Below are positions 34,110-42,145 of a DNA stretch of 64,000 nt, piece after piece (positions within the stretch are counted from its first letter, which is position 1; the number at the start of each line of letters is the position of its first letter). Source of the stretch: Egicoccus sp. AB-alg6-2 (GTDB taxonomy: Bacteria; Actinomycetota; Nitriliruptoria; Nitriliruptorales; Nitriliruptoraceae); NCBI RefSeq assembly GCF_041821025.1, contig NZ_JBGUAY010000004.1, positions 62,001-126,000 of the forward strand, in the 5' to 3' direction. Made by a program: the position numbers and the translations under genes. Under the pieces are notes generated by a model. The model saw only the letters and a list, made by a program, of their open reading frames with translations, searched no databases and was not told the DNA's origin.

Positions 34110-34988
34110 GTGCGACTGCACCTCGTGGACGGCACCTACGAGCTGTTCCGCGCCCACTTCTCGAAACGTCCCGACCGCACCGACGTGCACGGTCGCGACG
34201 TCAAGGCGACCGTGGGGCTGGTCAACGGCCTGCTGCAGCTGCTCGAGGACGGCGACGAGCAGGTGACCCATCTCGCGGTCGCGTTCGACAACCCGATCGA
34301 GAGCTGGCGCAACGTCCGCTTCCCGGCCTACAAGGACAGCACCGGCGTCGACGAGTCCCTGCTCGCGCAGTTCGACGGCGTCGAGGCGGCGGTCCGGGCG
34401 CTCGGGGTGACGGTGTTCTCGATGCGCGAGCAGGAGGCGGACGACGCGCTCGGCGCCGCGGCCCTGCGGTTCGTCGACGAGGTCGAGCAGGTCCGGATCC
34501 TGACGCCGGACAAGGACCTCGGCCAGGTGGTCCGTGGCGATCGCATCGTGCAGGTCGACCGGCTGCGCGACAAGCTCTACGACGAGGCCGGGGTGCGCGA
34601 ACGCCTGGGTGTCCCGCCGGCCTCGGTGCCCGACCTGCTCGCCCTGGTCGGCGACACCGCGGACAGCATCCCGGGGCTGAAGGGGTTCGGCAAGGTCGGC
34701 GCGGCCGCGGTGCTGACCCGGTACGGCCACCTCGAGGACATCCCGGCCGACGGCGCCACCTGGGACGTCGACGTACGCGGGGCATCGCGCCTGGCCGCCA
34801 CGCTGGTCGAGAGGCGCGACGAGGCGCTGCTGTACCGCGAGTTGGCCACGCTGGTCACCGACCTGGACCTCGCGGTGTCGCTCGACGACCTGCGTTGGCG
34901 CGGCGCCGACCGCGAGGCGTGGTCGGCGTGGTGCGACGAGGTCGACTCCGACTCCCTGCGCGGACGTCCCGCGTCGTGGTCGGCGTGA
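34110..34988 (+). CDS. Stand-alone 5'-3' exonuclease (Pol I 5' nuclease-like)
   Basis: A 292-residue FEN/Pol I 5'-nuclease. RLHLVDGTYELFRAHF, then AFDNPIESWRNVRFPAYK, the acidic cluster EQEADDALGAAAL and ILTPDKDLGQVVRGDR, and the helix-hairpin-helix LVGDTADSIPGLKGFGKVGAAAVL. It probably removes RNA primers or flaps. No polymerase domain. GTG 34110 has GGGAGGAC eight bases upstream. The stop overlaps the murJ GTG (GTGA). Confidence 0.9.
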   Translation: MRLHLVDGTYELFRAHFSKRPDRTDVHGRDVKATVGLVNGLLQLLEDGDEQVTHLAVAFDNPIESWRNVRFPAYKDSTGVDESLLAQFDGVEAAVRALGVTVFSMREQEADDALGAAALRFVDEVEQVRILTPDKDLGQVVRGDRIVQVDRLRDKLYDEAGVRERLGVPPASVPDLLALVGDTADSIPGLKGFGKVGAAAVLTRYGHLEDIPADGATWDVDVRGASRLAATLVERRDEALLYRELATLVTDLDLAVSLDDLRWRGADREAWSAWCDEVDSDSLRGRPASWSA

Positions 34989-36679
34989 GCGAACCCTCCG
35001 AGCCGCACGAGGACGTCCCGCCCGAGCAGGCCGACGACCTCCGCCGCAGTTCGACCCTGGTCGGCGCGGGGATCCTGCTCTCGCGCATCGCCGGCCTGGT
35101 ACGCGAGTCGGCCACCGCCGCCTTCCTCGGCACCGGCGTCGGCGCCGACGCGCTTCGCGCCGCGCTCAAGATCCCCAATCTGATGCAGAACCTGCTCGGC
35201 GAAGGGGTCCTGTCGGCGTCGTTCATCCCGGCGTACGCGAAGCTGGTGTCCGAGGGGCGCGAGGAGGAGGCGGGGCGACTCGCCGGCGCGGTCGCCGGTC
35301 TGCTGATGGTCGTCACCAGCGTCCTGGTCCTGGCCGGAACCGTGTTCGCGCGGCCGATCGCCCGGGTGGTGACCCCCGGCTGGAGCGACGGCAGCGACCA
35401 TTTCGAGCTCACGGTCACGCTCGTGCGCATCTTCACCCCGGGCGTCGGCCTGCTGGTGCTCTCCGCCTGGTGTCTCGGCGTGCTCAATGCCCACCGGCGG
35501 TTCTTCCTGTCCTACGTCGCTCCCGTGGCCTGGAACGCCGCCATCATCGTCCTGCTCGTCGCGGTCGGCCTGTCCACCTCCGACGAGCTGACGATCGCAC
35601 AGGCCTTCGCCTGGGGCGCGGTCATCGGGTCGGTGCTGCAGTTCGCGGTTCAACTGCCGAGCGTGCTCCGCCTGACGAAGGACCTGCGGCTGTCGACGTC
35701 GCTGGCCGTGCCCGGGGTGCGCGAGGTCGTGCGCCGCTTCGGGCAGGTGGTCGCCGGTCGCGGCGGCGTCCAACTCGCCGCCTACGTCGACGTCATGGTG
35801 GCGTCCCTGCTCGCCGCAGGAGCGATGGCCGCGCTCGGCTTCGCCCAGATCCTGTATCTGCTGCCCATCAGCCTGTTCGGCATGGCGATCGCCGCCGCCG
35901 AGCTGCCGACGCTGTCCACCCTCGACCATCGTGACCGCGCGCTGGTGGTCGAGCGGGTGGACGCCGGCCTCGGCCGTGTCGCGTTCTTCGTGGTTCCCAG
36001 CACGGTCGCCTTCGTGCTCGCGGGCGACCTCGTCGTCGCGGTCGTGTTCCAGCGCGGCAACTTCGGCGCGGACGCGTCGGCGCAGGTCGGGTTCATCCTC
36101 GCCGTGTACAGCCTCGGCATGCTCGCCTCGACCAGTTCGCGCCTGCTGCAGTCGTCGCTGTACGGCGTCGGGGACACCCGGACACCGGCGATCTACGCCG
36201 TCCTACGGGTCGTCGTCTCGCTGGCGGTCGGCATCGCGATCATGTTCCCGGTCGACGCCTTCCAGCTCACCTCCGAGGGCTTCGCGCTGGCAGGCGAACT
36301 GGCCTGGCAGCCCGCCCCCGAGGCGCTACGGGAAGCGGACGGAAGCCTGTTCCGGCTCGGCGCCGCGGGGCTCGCGTTCGGCGCGGCCGTCGGCGCCTGG
36401 TTCGAGTTGCTGCTGCTCCGCATCCGACTGCGCATCGTGTTCGGACGCGTGCGGCTCGGTGGCCCGCATGCGGGCCGCATCGCGCTGGCGGCCGTCGTCG
36501 CCGCGGTGGTGGCGCTCGCGATGCGTCCGTTGCTCGATGCGTTGGCCTGGCCCGCGACCTTCGAGGGCCTGCTCGCACTCGCCGCCATCGGCGTCGCGTA
36601 CCTGGCCTCGGCCCGGCTGGTCGGCGTCCCCGAGGCCCGCGAGCTGACGGGTCGCCTGGAGCGCCTCGTCCGGCGGTGA
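34985..36679 (+). CDS. murJ: Lipid II flippase MurJ
   Basis: A 564-residue MOP-superfamily protein with about 14 membrane helices. RRSSTLVGAGILLSRIAGLVRE and GVGADALRAALKIPNLMQNLLGEGVLSASFIP are diagnostic MurJ/MviN motifs. It flips lipid II for peptidoglycan synthesis. GTG 34985 overlaps the exonuclease stop (GTGA), which is unusual for murJ contexts (often near trxB/parB) and means coupling with the exonuclease. The C-terminal intracellular pseudokinase of mycobacterial MviN is absent. Confidence 0.94.
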   Translation: MSEPSEPHEDVPPEQADDLRRSSTLVGAGILLSRIAGLVRESATAAFLGTGVGADALRAALKIPNLMQNLLGEGVLSASFIPAYAKLVSEGREEEAGRLAGAVAGLLMVVTSVLVLAGTVFARPIARVVTPGWSDGSDHFELTVTLVRIFTPGVGLLVLSAWCLGVLNAHRRFFLSYVAPVAWNAAIIVLLVAVGLSTSDELTIAQAFAWGAVIGSVLQFAVQLPSVLRLTKDLRLSTSLAVPGVREVVRRFGQVVAGRGGVQLAAYVDVMVASLLAAGAMAALGFAQILYLLPISLFGMAIAAAELPTLSTLDHRDRALVVERVDAGLGRVAFFVVPSTVAFVLAGDLVVAVVFQRGNFGADASAQVGFILAVYSLGMLASTSSRLLQSSLYGVGDTRTPAIYAVLRVVVSLAVGIAIMFPVDAFQLTSEGFALAGELAWQPAPEALREADGSLFRLGAAGLAFGAAVGAWFELLLLRIRLRIVFGRVRLGGPHAGRIALAAVVAAVVALAMRPLLDALAWPATFEGLLALAAIGVAYLASARLVGVPEARELTGRLERLVRR

Positions 36680-37116
36680 GGCGCCGGTATGGTGCCGTCC
36701 GGCGACGCCGCGCGCGCACGACGGCGCCAGCGCCCGCGAAGAAAGCTGATGCCGTGCCCTCGGTGTGGGACCTCTACCTCGACGCGGACGACGCGGCGCT
36801 GCTGTTCGCCGCGATCGTCACCCTCGAACGCCACCGCTGGGTCCGCGAACCACTCCCCCTCGAGGACGCCGTCGCGCTGCGGCAACGCTTCGACGTGATC
36901 GCCGGGATCGCGGGCGAGGACGCGGTCTACTGGGGTCGCGAGGCCGAGGACCGTCGGGAGGCCGCAACGGTCGACGGCGGACGCTGGGGCACGCCGCAGC
37001 TCGCGCAGGTCATGAGCGAGACCGCCGAGGACCTCTCCGCCGGCTCGCGCAAGGTCGAGGTCGCCGTGTTGGCCGCCGCCGAGGACCTCGCGGCGCGCCT
37101 GGCCGGGCGCAACTGA
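36676..37116 (+). CDS. Hypothetical cytoplasmic protein
   Basis: A 146-residue protein starting at GTG 36676, overlapping murJ stop as GTGA; an in-frame GTG 36754 (VPSVWDLYLDADD) is an alternative start and might be truer, since the first 25 residues are Arg/Ala-rich. The core is helical and acidic (DLYLDADDAALLFAAIVTLER) with a charged middle. Convergent with DUF2017. No family recognised. Confidence 0.6.
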   Translation: MRRRYGAVRRRRARTTAPAPAKKADAVPSVWDLYLDADDAALLFAAIVTLERHRWVREPLPLEDAVALRQRFDVIAGIAGEDAVYWGREAEDRREAATVDGGRWGTPQLAQVMSETAEDLSAGSRKVEVAVLAAAEDLAARLAGRN

Positions 37117-37120
37117 CGCG

Positions 37121-37648
37121 TCACGCGTCGTCGTCGGCCCCACCGTAGTGGGCGACCGAGGCCGGATCGAGCACGGCCAGCAGCTGTTCCTGCAGCCAGG
37201 CGAGGTGGTCCATGACCGCCAGCCGGTAGGCGACGGGATCCTCGGGGTCGACGTCGTCCCGCTCGAGGTCCTCGATCCCGATCCTGGCACCGATGGCCAG
37301 GCGCAGGTCGTTGATGACGCCGAGGACGAGCGCCGCCTCCTCGGCGGTCAGCCGCACCCGCAGATGGCCGCGGTGCTCGACGCCACGGTCGAGCAGGCTG
37401 GTGAGCTCCTCGAGACCCACCAGGCGCGCCTGCAGGAGGTCGTCGTACAGCAGCCGCCGCAGCTCGTGGTCGGCCTGCTCGTCACCGCTCACGGCGGTCG
37501 GGAACAGCCGTCGTACGATCGGATCGTCGTGGTCGCCGCCGAGCAGCGACTCGCGCAGCCCGTCGCGGACCGAGTGCAGCAGTTCGACCTCGACCGGTTC
37601 GAGCTGCATCCGGATCGTCTCGCCCTGGCGCTTGAAGGCGCGGGTCAC
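37121..37648 (-). CDS. DUF2017 family protein, partner gene of clpS
   Basis: A 175-residue DUF2017 protein, mostly helical, found next to clpS in actinobacteria. MTRAFKRQGETIRMQLEPVEVELLHSV opens the family; the stretch LTAEEAALVLGVINDLRLAIGARIGI lies in the middle. Its start overlaps the clpS stop (ATGA), so the two are co-expressed. Role unknown, perhaps in ClpS-linked proteolysis. Confidence 0.85.
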   Translation of the reverse strand: MTRAFKRQGETIRMQLEPVEVELLHSVRDGLRESLLGGDHDDPIVRRLFPTAVSGDEQADHELRRLLYDDLLQARLVGLEELTSLLDRGVEHRGHLRVRLTAEEAALVLGVINDLRLAIGARIGIEDLERDDVDPEDPVAYRLAVMDHLAWLQEQLLAVLDPASVAHYGGADDDA

Positions 37649-37950
37649 GAGGAACGCTGCATCGTCGCCTGCAGGCCGTAGCCGTGCAGCTGCTGGACGT
37701 AGAGCTCGGCCTGCTCGCGTGGCTCCGAGGCGACCAGCGCCTTGCCTTTCTGGTGCACCTCGAGCATCAGCTTGCGGGCGACGTCCTCGGAGAACCCGAA
37801 CACGCGGCGGAAGACGAACACGACGTAGGACATCAGGTTGACCGGGTCGTCCCAGACGATGACGTCCCAGGGGCGGTCGCGGTGGGCGACGTCCTCAAGT
37901 TGCTGCTCACGGTCCTTGACCGGGGTCGCAGCCGGGCCGGCGAGCCGCAC
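37645..37950 (-). CDS. clpS: ClpS adaptor for N-degron proteolysis
   Basis: A 101-residue ClpS. WDVIVWDDPVNLMSYVVFVF and HQKGKALVASEPREQAELY are the substrate-pocket and Clp-binding motifs (D-D-P-V-N and H/K). It delivers substrates with N-terminal Leu, Phe, Trp or Tyr to a ClpA/C-type unfoldase. GTG 37950 has a strong GGAGGTGGAG upstream; a longer in-frame leader is GC-artifact. Functionally linked with aat at 33142. Confidence 0.93.
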   Translation of the reverse strand: MRLAGPAATPVKDREQQLEDVAHRDRPWDVIVWDDPVNLMSYVVFVFRRVFGFSEDVARKLMLEVHQKGKALVASEPREQAELYVQQLHGYGLQATMQRSS

Positions 37951-38068
37951 CCCTCCACCTCCGGTCACCGGGCGTGCGTTCCCGGCGACGGTACCCCGGA
38001 GACGACGACGACCGCCGCCGATCGTGCCGGCGACGGTCGTGGAGGACACGGCTGCGCGTGTCGTGGTC

Positions 38069-38377
38069 TCAGCGGCGACGGCGACGCGCCATACGGCGCT
38101 GACGCTCGCGCTCCTCGAGCTCTTCCCACGACGGCGGGGGCGCCATCGTGCGACCCACGGGGTTGTCGGCGGGCGCCTGCTTGGTGACGGTGACGGCGGT
38201 CGCGGCACGGCGGCCACCTTCGCTCTCACCGACCTCGAACTCGACCTCGTCACCCGAGCGCAGAGCGGCGCCGCCGTTGACCTGGTCGCCGGCGACGTAG
38301 AGCTCGTCGCCGTCAGCGGTGGTGACGAAGCCGAAGTTGCGGTCGGCGTTGAAGACCTTGACGCGTCCGGTGGGCAT
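38069..38377 (-). CDS. Cold-shock-domain protein with Arg-rich tail
   Basis: A 102-residue protein. Residues 1-65 are a CSD OB-fold with RNP1-like NFGFVT and start MPTGRVKVFNADRNFGF; LRSGDEVEFEVGESEGG completes it. The tail (SWEELEERERQRRMARRRRR) is basic and coiled-coil-like, longer than in CspA. Binds single-stranded nucleic acid, probably as RNA chaperone. The tail is an unusual addition. Confidence 0.85.
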   Translation of the reverse strand: MPTGRVKVFNADRNFGFVTTADGDELYVAGDQVNGGAALRSGDEVEFEVGESEGGRRAATAVTVTKQAPADNPVGRTMAPPPSWEELEERERQRRMARRRRR

Positions 38378-38543
38378 GGGCAGGGCTACCTCGGTGGGAG
38401 ATGAAGTCGAAGATGTCGGCGGGGGGTCCGCTCTGGTGGAGCGACGCAGACCGCACCGCGGAACGGCGGCACGCCAGGGCACCGCGAGTGCGGCAGCGTA
38501 GCGGCTCGCAGCAGGTGACGCGCACGCACACTCCCGGTGGCGG

Positions 38544-38834
38544 TCAGCCGTGCGCCGCCGCCCACGCCCGACCGGCGTCCTCGACCTCCTCGAACGCGCC
38601 GCCGCGGAGCGCCTCGATCGGGGTGCGCCCATCGAGCCGCTTCTGGGGCTGGGTGAACCAGCGGGCGGTGGCGGACTCGTCGACCCAGCCCTGCAGGACC
38701 CGCAGCACGTCGAGGGCGACCTCGACCGGGTGCCGTTCGTGGTCGAGGTCGGCCTCGTGCAACGTGTCGACGGCGTCGTCGCCGATGATGGCCCGAAGCT
38801 CGAGTTCGTCGTCCAGTGGATCGTCGCGGTACAC
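38544..38834 (-). CDS. MbcA/ParS/Xre-type antitoxin-like protein (DUF2384)
   Basis: A 96-residue protein with the DUF2384 C-terminal domain: WVDESATARWFTQPQKRLDGRTPIEALRGG, matching the RWL..PNPxLGGRTPLD core of MbcA/ParS antitoxins. In those systems it partners a RES-domain NAD-degrading toxin. No RES gene lies next to it; the upstream neighbour is a coiled-coil protein. GTG 38834 (VYRDDPLDD) is the likely start, with GAAAGG upstream. Could be an orphan antitoxin or regulator. Confidence 0.65.
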   Translation of the reverse strand: MYRDDPLDDELELRAIIGDDAVDTLHEADLDHERHPVEVALDVLRVLQGWVDESATARWFTQPQKRLDGRTPIEALRGGAFEEVEDAGRAWAAAHG

Positions 38835-38844
38835 CGCCGGCCTT

Positions 38845-39174
38845 TCAGCCGCCCTGACGCAGGCGGTCGTGCTCACGTTCGCAGTCGGCGACGAACTCCT
38901 CGGCGGCGACCACGCGGTCGGGCAGCCGTGACTGCTCGTCGGCGATGACCGCGATGCGCGCACGGACCGCGTCGAGCAGCGGTTGCTCGGTGTGCCGCAG
39001 CGCCCGGCGCAGGCGCTGGTCGACCGGGTCGGCCAGTGCCTCGCCCTCGCTGACGAAACGGCGCAGCCGTCGGATCTCGTCGTGCAGGTACTCCTCGTAG
39101 CGGTGCAGCGACGCGAGATCCTCGCGCGCCCGAAGCAACGTGAAGTAGGCGGCCTCGGTCTCGTCGCGGGGCAT
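38845..39174 (-). CDS. Hypothetical helical protein (109 aa)
   Basis: A 109-residue charged alpha-helical protein (MPRDETEAAYFTLLRARED and on; many Arg/Glu heptads; end FVADCEREHDRLRQGG) predicted to form coiled coils. It follows the SRPBCC gene by 2 nt and precedes the DUF2384 gene by 10 nt on the same strand, forming an operon. No family recognised; it could be a partner of either. Confidence 0.6.
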   Translation of the reverse strand: MPRDETEAAYFTLLRAREDLASLHRYEEYLHDEIRRLRRFVSEGEALADPVDQRLRRALRHTEQPLLDAVRARIAVIADEQSRLPDRVVAAEEFVADCEREHDRLRQGG

Positions 39175-39176
39175 GG

Positions 39177-39611
39177 TCAGGCCTGCGCCTCGGCCCGGGA
39201 CTTGAGGCCTCGCAGCCCCTGGTCGAGGATCTGCTTGGCGGCGCGCTTCTTGAGGAATCCGGGCAGGGGCAGGTCGACGTCCGCCTCGAGCAGGTAGCGC
39301 ACGCGCGTACCGCCGTCGGTCTGCGCCAGCTCGTAGGCACCGTCGAGCTGCGAGATCGTCTCGCCCTCGATCAGGGTCCACCGCACGTCGTAGTCGTCGT
39401 AGGTGTAGCGCAGGGTGTAGGCCACCTCGGCGACCCTGGCGTCGACCCGGAAGCGCGCCGTCTCCGGGTAGCCGTCGCCGTCCGTGGTCAGCACCTCGGC
39501 CTCGAGCACGCCCTCGGCCCATTCGGGATAGGCGGCGAGGTCGGTGATGGTGTTCCACACCGTGTCGATCGGAGCCGCGACGTTGGCTTCGTCGCTGACG
39601 CGCTCGCCCAT
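39177..39611 (-). CDS. SRPBCC (polyketide cyclase/START-like) protein
   Basis: A 144-residue SRPBCC-fold protein. Family starts like VAAPIDTVWNTITDLAAYPEWAEGV, with RFRVDARVAEVAYTLRY in the middle and GGTRVRYLLEADVDLPLPGFL near the C-terminus, typical of the ligand-binding cavity proteins of the polyketide cyclase/dehydrase family. Ligand and role unknown; likely cytoplasmic. ATG 39611 selected; the longer reading frame upstream is antisense-type. Confidence 0.85.
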   Translation of the reverse strand: MGERVSDEANVAAPIDTVWNTITDLAAYPEWAEGVLEAEVLTTDGDGYPETARFRVDARVAEVAYTLRYTYDDYDVRWTLIEGETISQLDGAYELAQTDGGTRVRYLLEADVDLPLPGFLKKRAAKQILDQGLRGLKSRAEAQA

Positions 39612-39676
39612 TGCCGTTCGCACTTTCGCCGACGTTTCCGTGGTGTGCCTGCGAAGCGTCGCAGACGGCGACGAGC

Positions 39677-40720
39677 CTACCGGTGGGTCGCGGACCGGTC
39701 GTCGGTGGCCAACTCGTCGGCGATGCGGGCGACACCCGCCTCGAGCTCGCGCAGGGTCCGGACGTCCCGCACGACCTGGCGACGCAGCTGCTGCAGTTGC
39801 TCGACCGCCGGACCGAGCAGCTCGTCGGACCCGCCCTCCTGCCACGCGGGGCACAGGGCGCGGAAGTCGCACCAGTCGCACAGCCGGTTGGGGGTGGGCT
39901 CGTAGCGCTCCTCGCGGACCGCGCGCGCGGTGGCGAGCACCGCCTCGCGCGCCGCGTCGAGGTCGAGGTCCTCGAGCGGCACCGTGATCACCACGCCCGG
40001 GACGACGAAGTCGAGCGACACCGTGGCGGGCAGGACGCCGAACAGGTGCCGGCAGGCGAGCGCGTAGATCGCCAGCTGCAGCGACTGCGCCACCCGTTCG
40101 CGGTTCTTGACCTTGCGGTTGGTCTTGTAGTCGACGACGTGGAAGCGCCCCTCGTCGTCGACGTCGACCCGGTCGATGGAACCGACCACGGTCGCCTCGA
40201 AACCGATCGGCAGCTCGAACCAGACCTCGGTGTCGGCGGGCAGCCGGTAGGTCGGCGCCGCGCGCCGGTGGTAGCGGCGCAGGATGTCCTGGGCGTGGCG
40301 GTAGAAGGCGAGTTGTTCGTCGCGTGGCAGGTGCGCGAACCCGGAACTGTCCCATCGTGCGTAGAGGAAGCCGAGCAGCTCGTTCTCGGTCGGGCACGAC
40401 GGCAGCTTGCGGTCGTAGAAGTCCTCGAGCGCGGCGTGGATGGAGGTGCCGAACGACAGGTGCGGGCCGGGCCGGCCCGGCAACTTGTCGACATAGGCAT
40501 ACCGGAAGCGCCGCGGGCAGTTCTCGTAGGCGTCGACGCGCGAGAACGACAGGCGGACCCGGCCCTCGGCGTCGATCAGCGGCGGCGAATCGGGCTCGAG
40601 CTCACCGAAGGTGCCGGGCGGCGCCCCTTCGACGTCGAGCAGCCGCAGCGCCCCGTCCGGACCCTCGGGCACCACAGGGCCCGTCGTCGCTGCCGTCTCG
40701 TCCACCGTCGTCTCACCCAT
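39677..40720 (-). CDS. PD-(D/E)XK nuclease, RecB/Cas4-like
   Basis: A 347-residue PDDEXK_1-type nuclease. VRLSFSRVDAYENCPRRFRYAYVDKL opens the domain; GSIDRVDVDDEGRFHVVDYKTN holds the catalytic D and D-x-K; RLCDWCDFRALCPAW with the early Cys gives the likely four-Cys iron-sulfur site. Such proteins act in repair. ATG 40720 begins MGETTVDET. No CRISPR array or cas genes are near, so it is repair-type. Confidence 0.88.
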   Translation of the reverse strand: MGETTVDETAATTGPVVPEGPDGALRLLDVEGAPPGTFGELEPDSPPLIDAEGRVRLSFSRVDAYENCPRRFRYAYVDKLPGRPGPHLSFGTSIHAALEDFYDRKLPSCPTENELLGFLYARWDSSGFAHLPRDEQLAFYRHAQDILRRYHRRAAPTYRLPADTEVWFELPIGFEATVVGSIDRVDVDDEGRFHVVDYKTNRKVKNRERVAQSLQLAIYALACRHLFGVLPATVSLDFVVPGVVITVPLEDLDLDAAREAVLATARAVREERYEPTPNRLCDWCDFRALCPAWQEGGSDELLGPAVEQLQQLRRQVVRDVRTLRELEAGVARIADELATDDRSATHR

Positions 40721-40806
40721 GACCCGAGGGTAACCACCAACCGTGACCCCACCGGTCATTTCCCGGGCCGCTGTGGACGCCGGCGACGCCGACGCCGGCC
40801 GGGTCC

Positions 40807-41580
40807 CTACCGGTGTGCGGCCACGATCGCCAGCACCTCGTCGTGCAGGTGGCCGTTGGTGCTCAGGGCGTCCCCGCCGTCGGCGGTACGGGTGCCGTCC
40901 AGCGAGGTGAAGCGCCCGCCGGCCGCCTCCACGACCGCTTTGACCGCGACGAGGTCCCACAGGTTGACCTCGGCCTCGATGGCGATGTCGGTGCTACCGG
41001 ACGCGACGAGGCAGTGCTGCCAGAAGTCGCCGTACCCGCGCTGGCGACCGGTGCGGGCGGCGAGCTCCGCCACGAGGTCGCCGTGGCCCTTGTCACGGAA
41101 GTAGTCCAGGCCGCCGAACGCGATCTCGGCGCTGGCGAGATCGGCGACGTCGCTGACCTGGATCGGATGGCCGTTGTGGTCGGCGCCGACACCGACCACG
41201 CCCGCCCAGCGTGACCGAAGGGCCGGTGCCGAGACCACGCCGAGGACGTCGTCGTCGTCGACCCGCAGACCGATCAGCGTGGCGAAGACCGGGTTGCCCT
41301 TCACGAAGTTGCTGGTGCCGTCGATGGGGTCGATCACCCACGTCGGGGCTCCGGCCGGCCCCGCCAGCCCGTCCTCCTCCCCCAGCACCGCGTGATCGGG
41401 GAAGCGGCGCCGGATCGCTTCACGCAGCGTCCGCTCGACCTCGACGTCGACCGCGGTCACCCAGGTGCCGTCCGCCTTGGTGTCGGCGTGCTGGCGGCCG
41501 CCGAACGCCGCACCGGTACGGGCGTCGGCGAGGTCGGCCAGGTCGTGCGCGAAGGCGAGCTCGGCGTCGAGCCGGGTCAC
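40807..41580 (-). CDS. Inositol monophosphatase family enzyme, probable histidinol-phosphatase
   Basis: A 257-residue Mg-dependent phosphatase. LGEEDGLAG (E-E), WVIDPIDGTSNFVKG (DPxDGT) and the late LWDLVAVKAVVEAAGGRF (WD) are the three metal-binding motifs. The N-terminus (DLADARTGAAFG, KADGTWVTAVDVEVE) fits the HisN histidinol-phosphatase branch best. GTG 41580 overlaps the upstream stop (GTGA). Confidence 0.9.
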   Translation of the reverse strand: MTRLDAELAFAHDLADLADARTGAAFGGRQHADTKADGTWVTAVDVEVERTLREAIRRRFPDHAVLGEEDGLAGPAGAPTWVIDPIDGTSNFVKGNPVFATLIGLRVDDDDVLGVVSAPALRSRWAGVVGVGADHNGHPIQVSDVADLASAEIAFGGLDYFRDKGHGDLVAELAARTGRQRGYGDFWQHCLVASGSTDIAIEAEVNLWDLVAVKAVVEAAGGRFTSLDGTRTADGGDALSTNGHLHDEVLAIVAAHR

Positions 41581-42044
41581 CAGTCGAAGGACATGTCGTC
41601 GAAGCGCAGGATGATGTCGTTGGGCTGCACGGTGAGGGTGACCTCTTCGCGCGGCACCCACAGCGGGATGCACGGACCCTGTCCGGCGTGGCCCATCAGG
41701 CAGATCTGCAGCTGACCCTCGGCGTCGAGGCCGATGATCTGCCGCGCGTAGCTGAGCAGCTCGTGGAACTCGGCGGCACCGGCACGGCGCTTCTGGAACG
41801 CGGTGGCCCAGCGCGACTCCGAACGACCGTAGTTGGCGATCACCTGGTCGGGGTTGAGCTTGGTGATGCCGTTGAGCGACCGAACGGTCTTGAGCGCCTT
41901 GTCGGCCTTGGGGGTCTTGCCGACCCGGACGGCCGCGTCTGGCGTCGCGAGACGGCCGGGCAGGTCCTCGAGCTCGAAGTTGCCCGCCGCCTGGGCGGCC
42001 TTCTGCCGCTCGACGGGGACCTGGACCTCGATCTTGGTGGCCAC
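41577..42044 (-). CDS. Hypothetical conserved-looking protein (155 aa)
   Basis: A 155-residue protein without a recognised family. GTG 42044 has AAGGAAG upstream. It starts with basic/glutamine-rich MATKIEVQVPVERQKAAQAAG and has a beta-rich second half (QLQICLMGHAGQGPCIPLWV, EEVTLTVQPNDIILRF). Two Cys residues. It is coupled to the phosphatase by GTGA. Its length and bias look real. Confidence 0.6.
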   Translation of the reverse strand: MATKIEVQVPVERQKAAQAAGNFELEDLPGRLATPDAAVRVGKTPKADKALKTVRSLNGITKLNPDQVIANYGRSESRWATAFQKRRAGAAEFHELLSYARQIIGLDAEGQLQICLMGHAGQGPCIPLWVPREEVTLTVQPNDIILRFDDMSFDW

Positions 42045-42145
42045 CTTGGGCTTCCTTTGCGACGCGGGGACGTGACCGAGCAGGGTAGCTGCCGCGCCCT
42101 CGGGCGGCCGCTCGGCGCACGGCACGTCGTCGTCGGCCCCGGTCC

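Noticed and set aside
39677-40720. Cas4 of a CRISPR system
   Set aside because: No cas genes or arrays in the window; likely a repair-type nuclease of the same superfamily.
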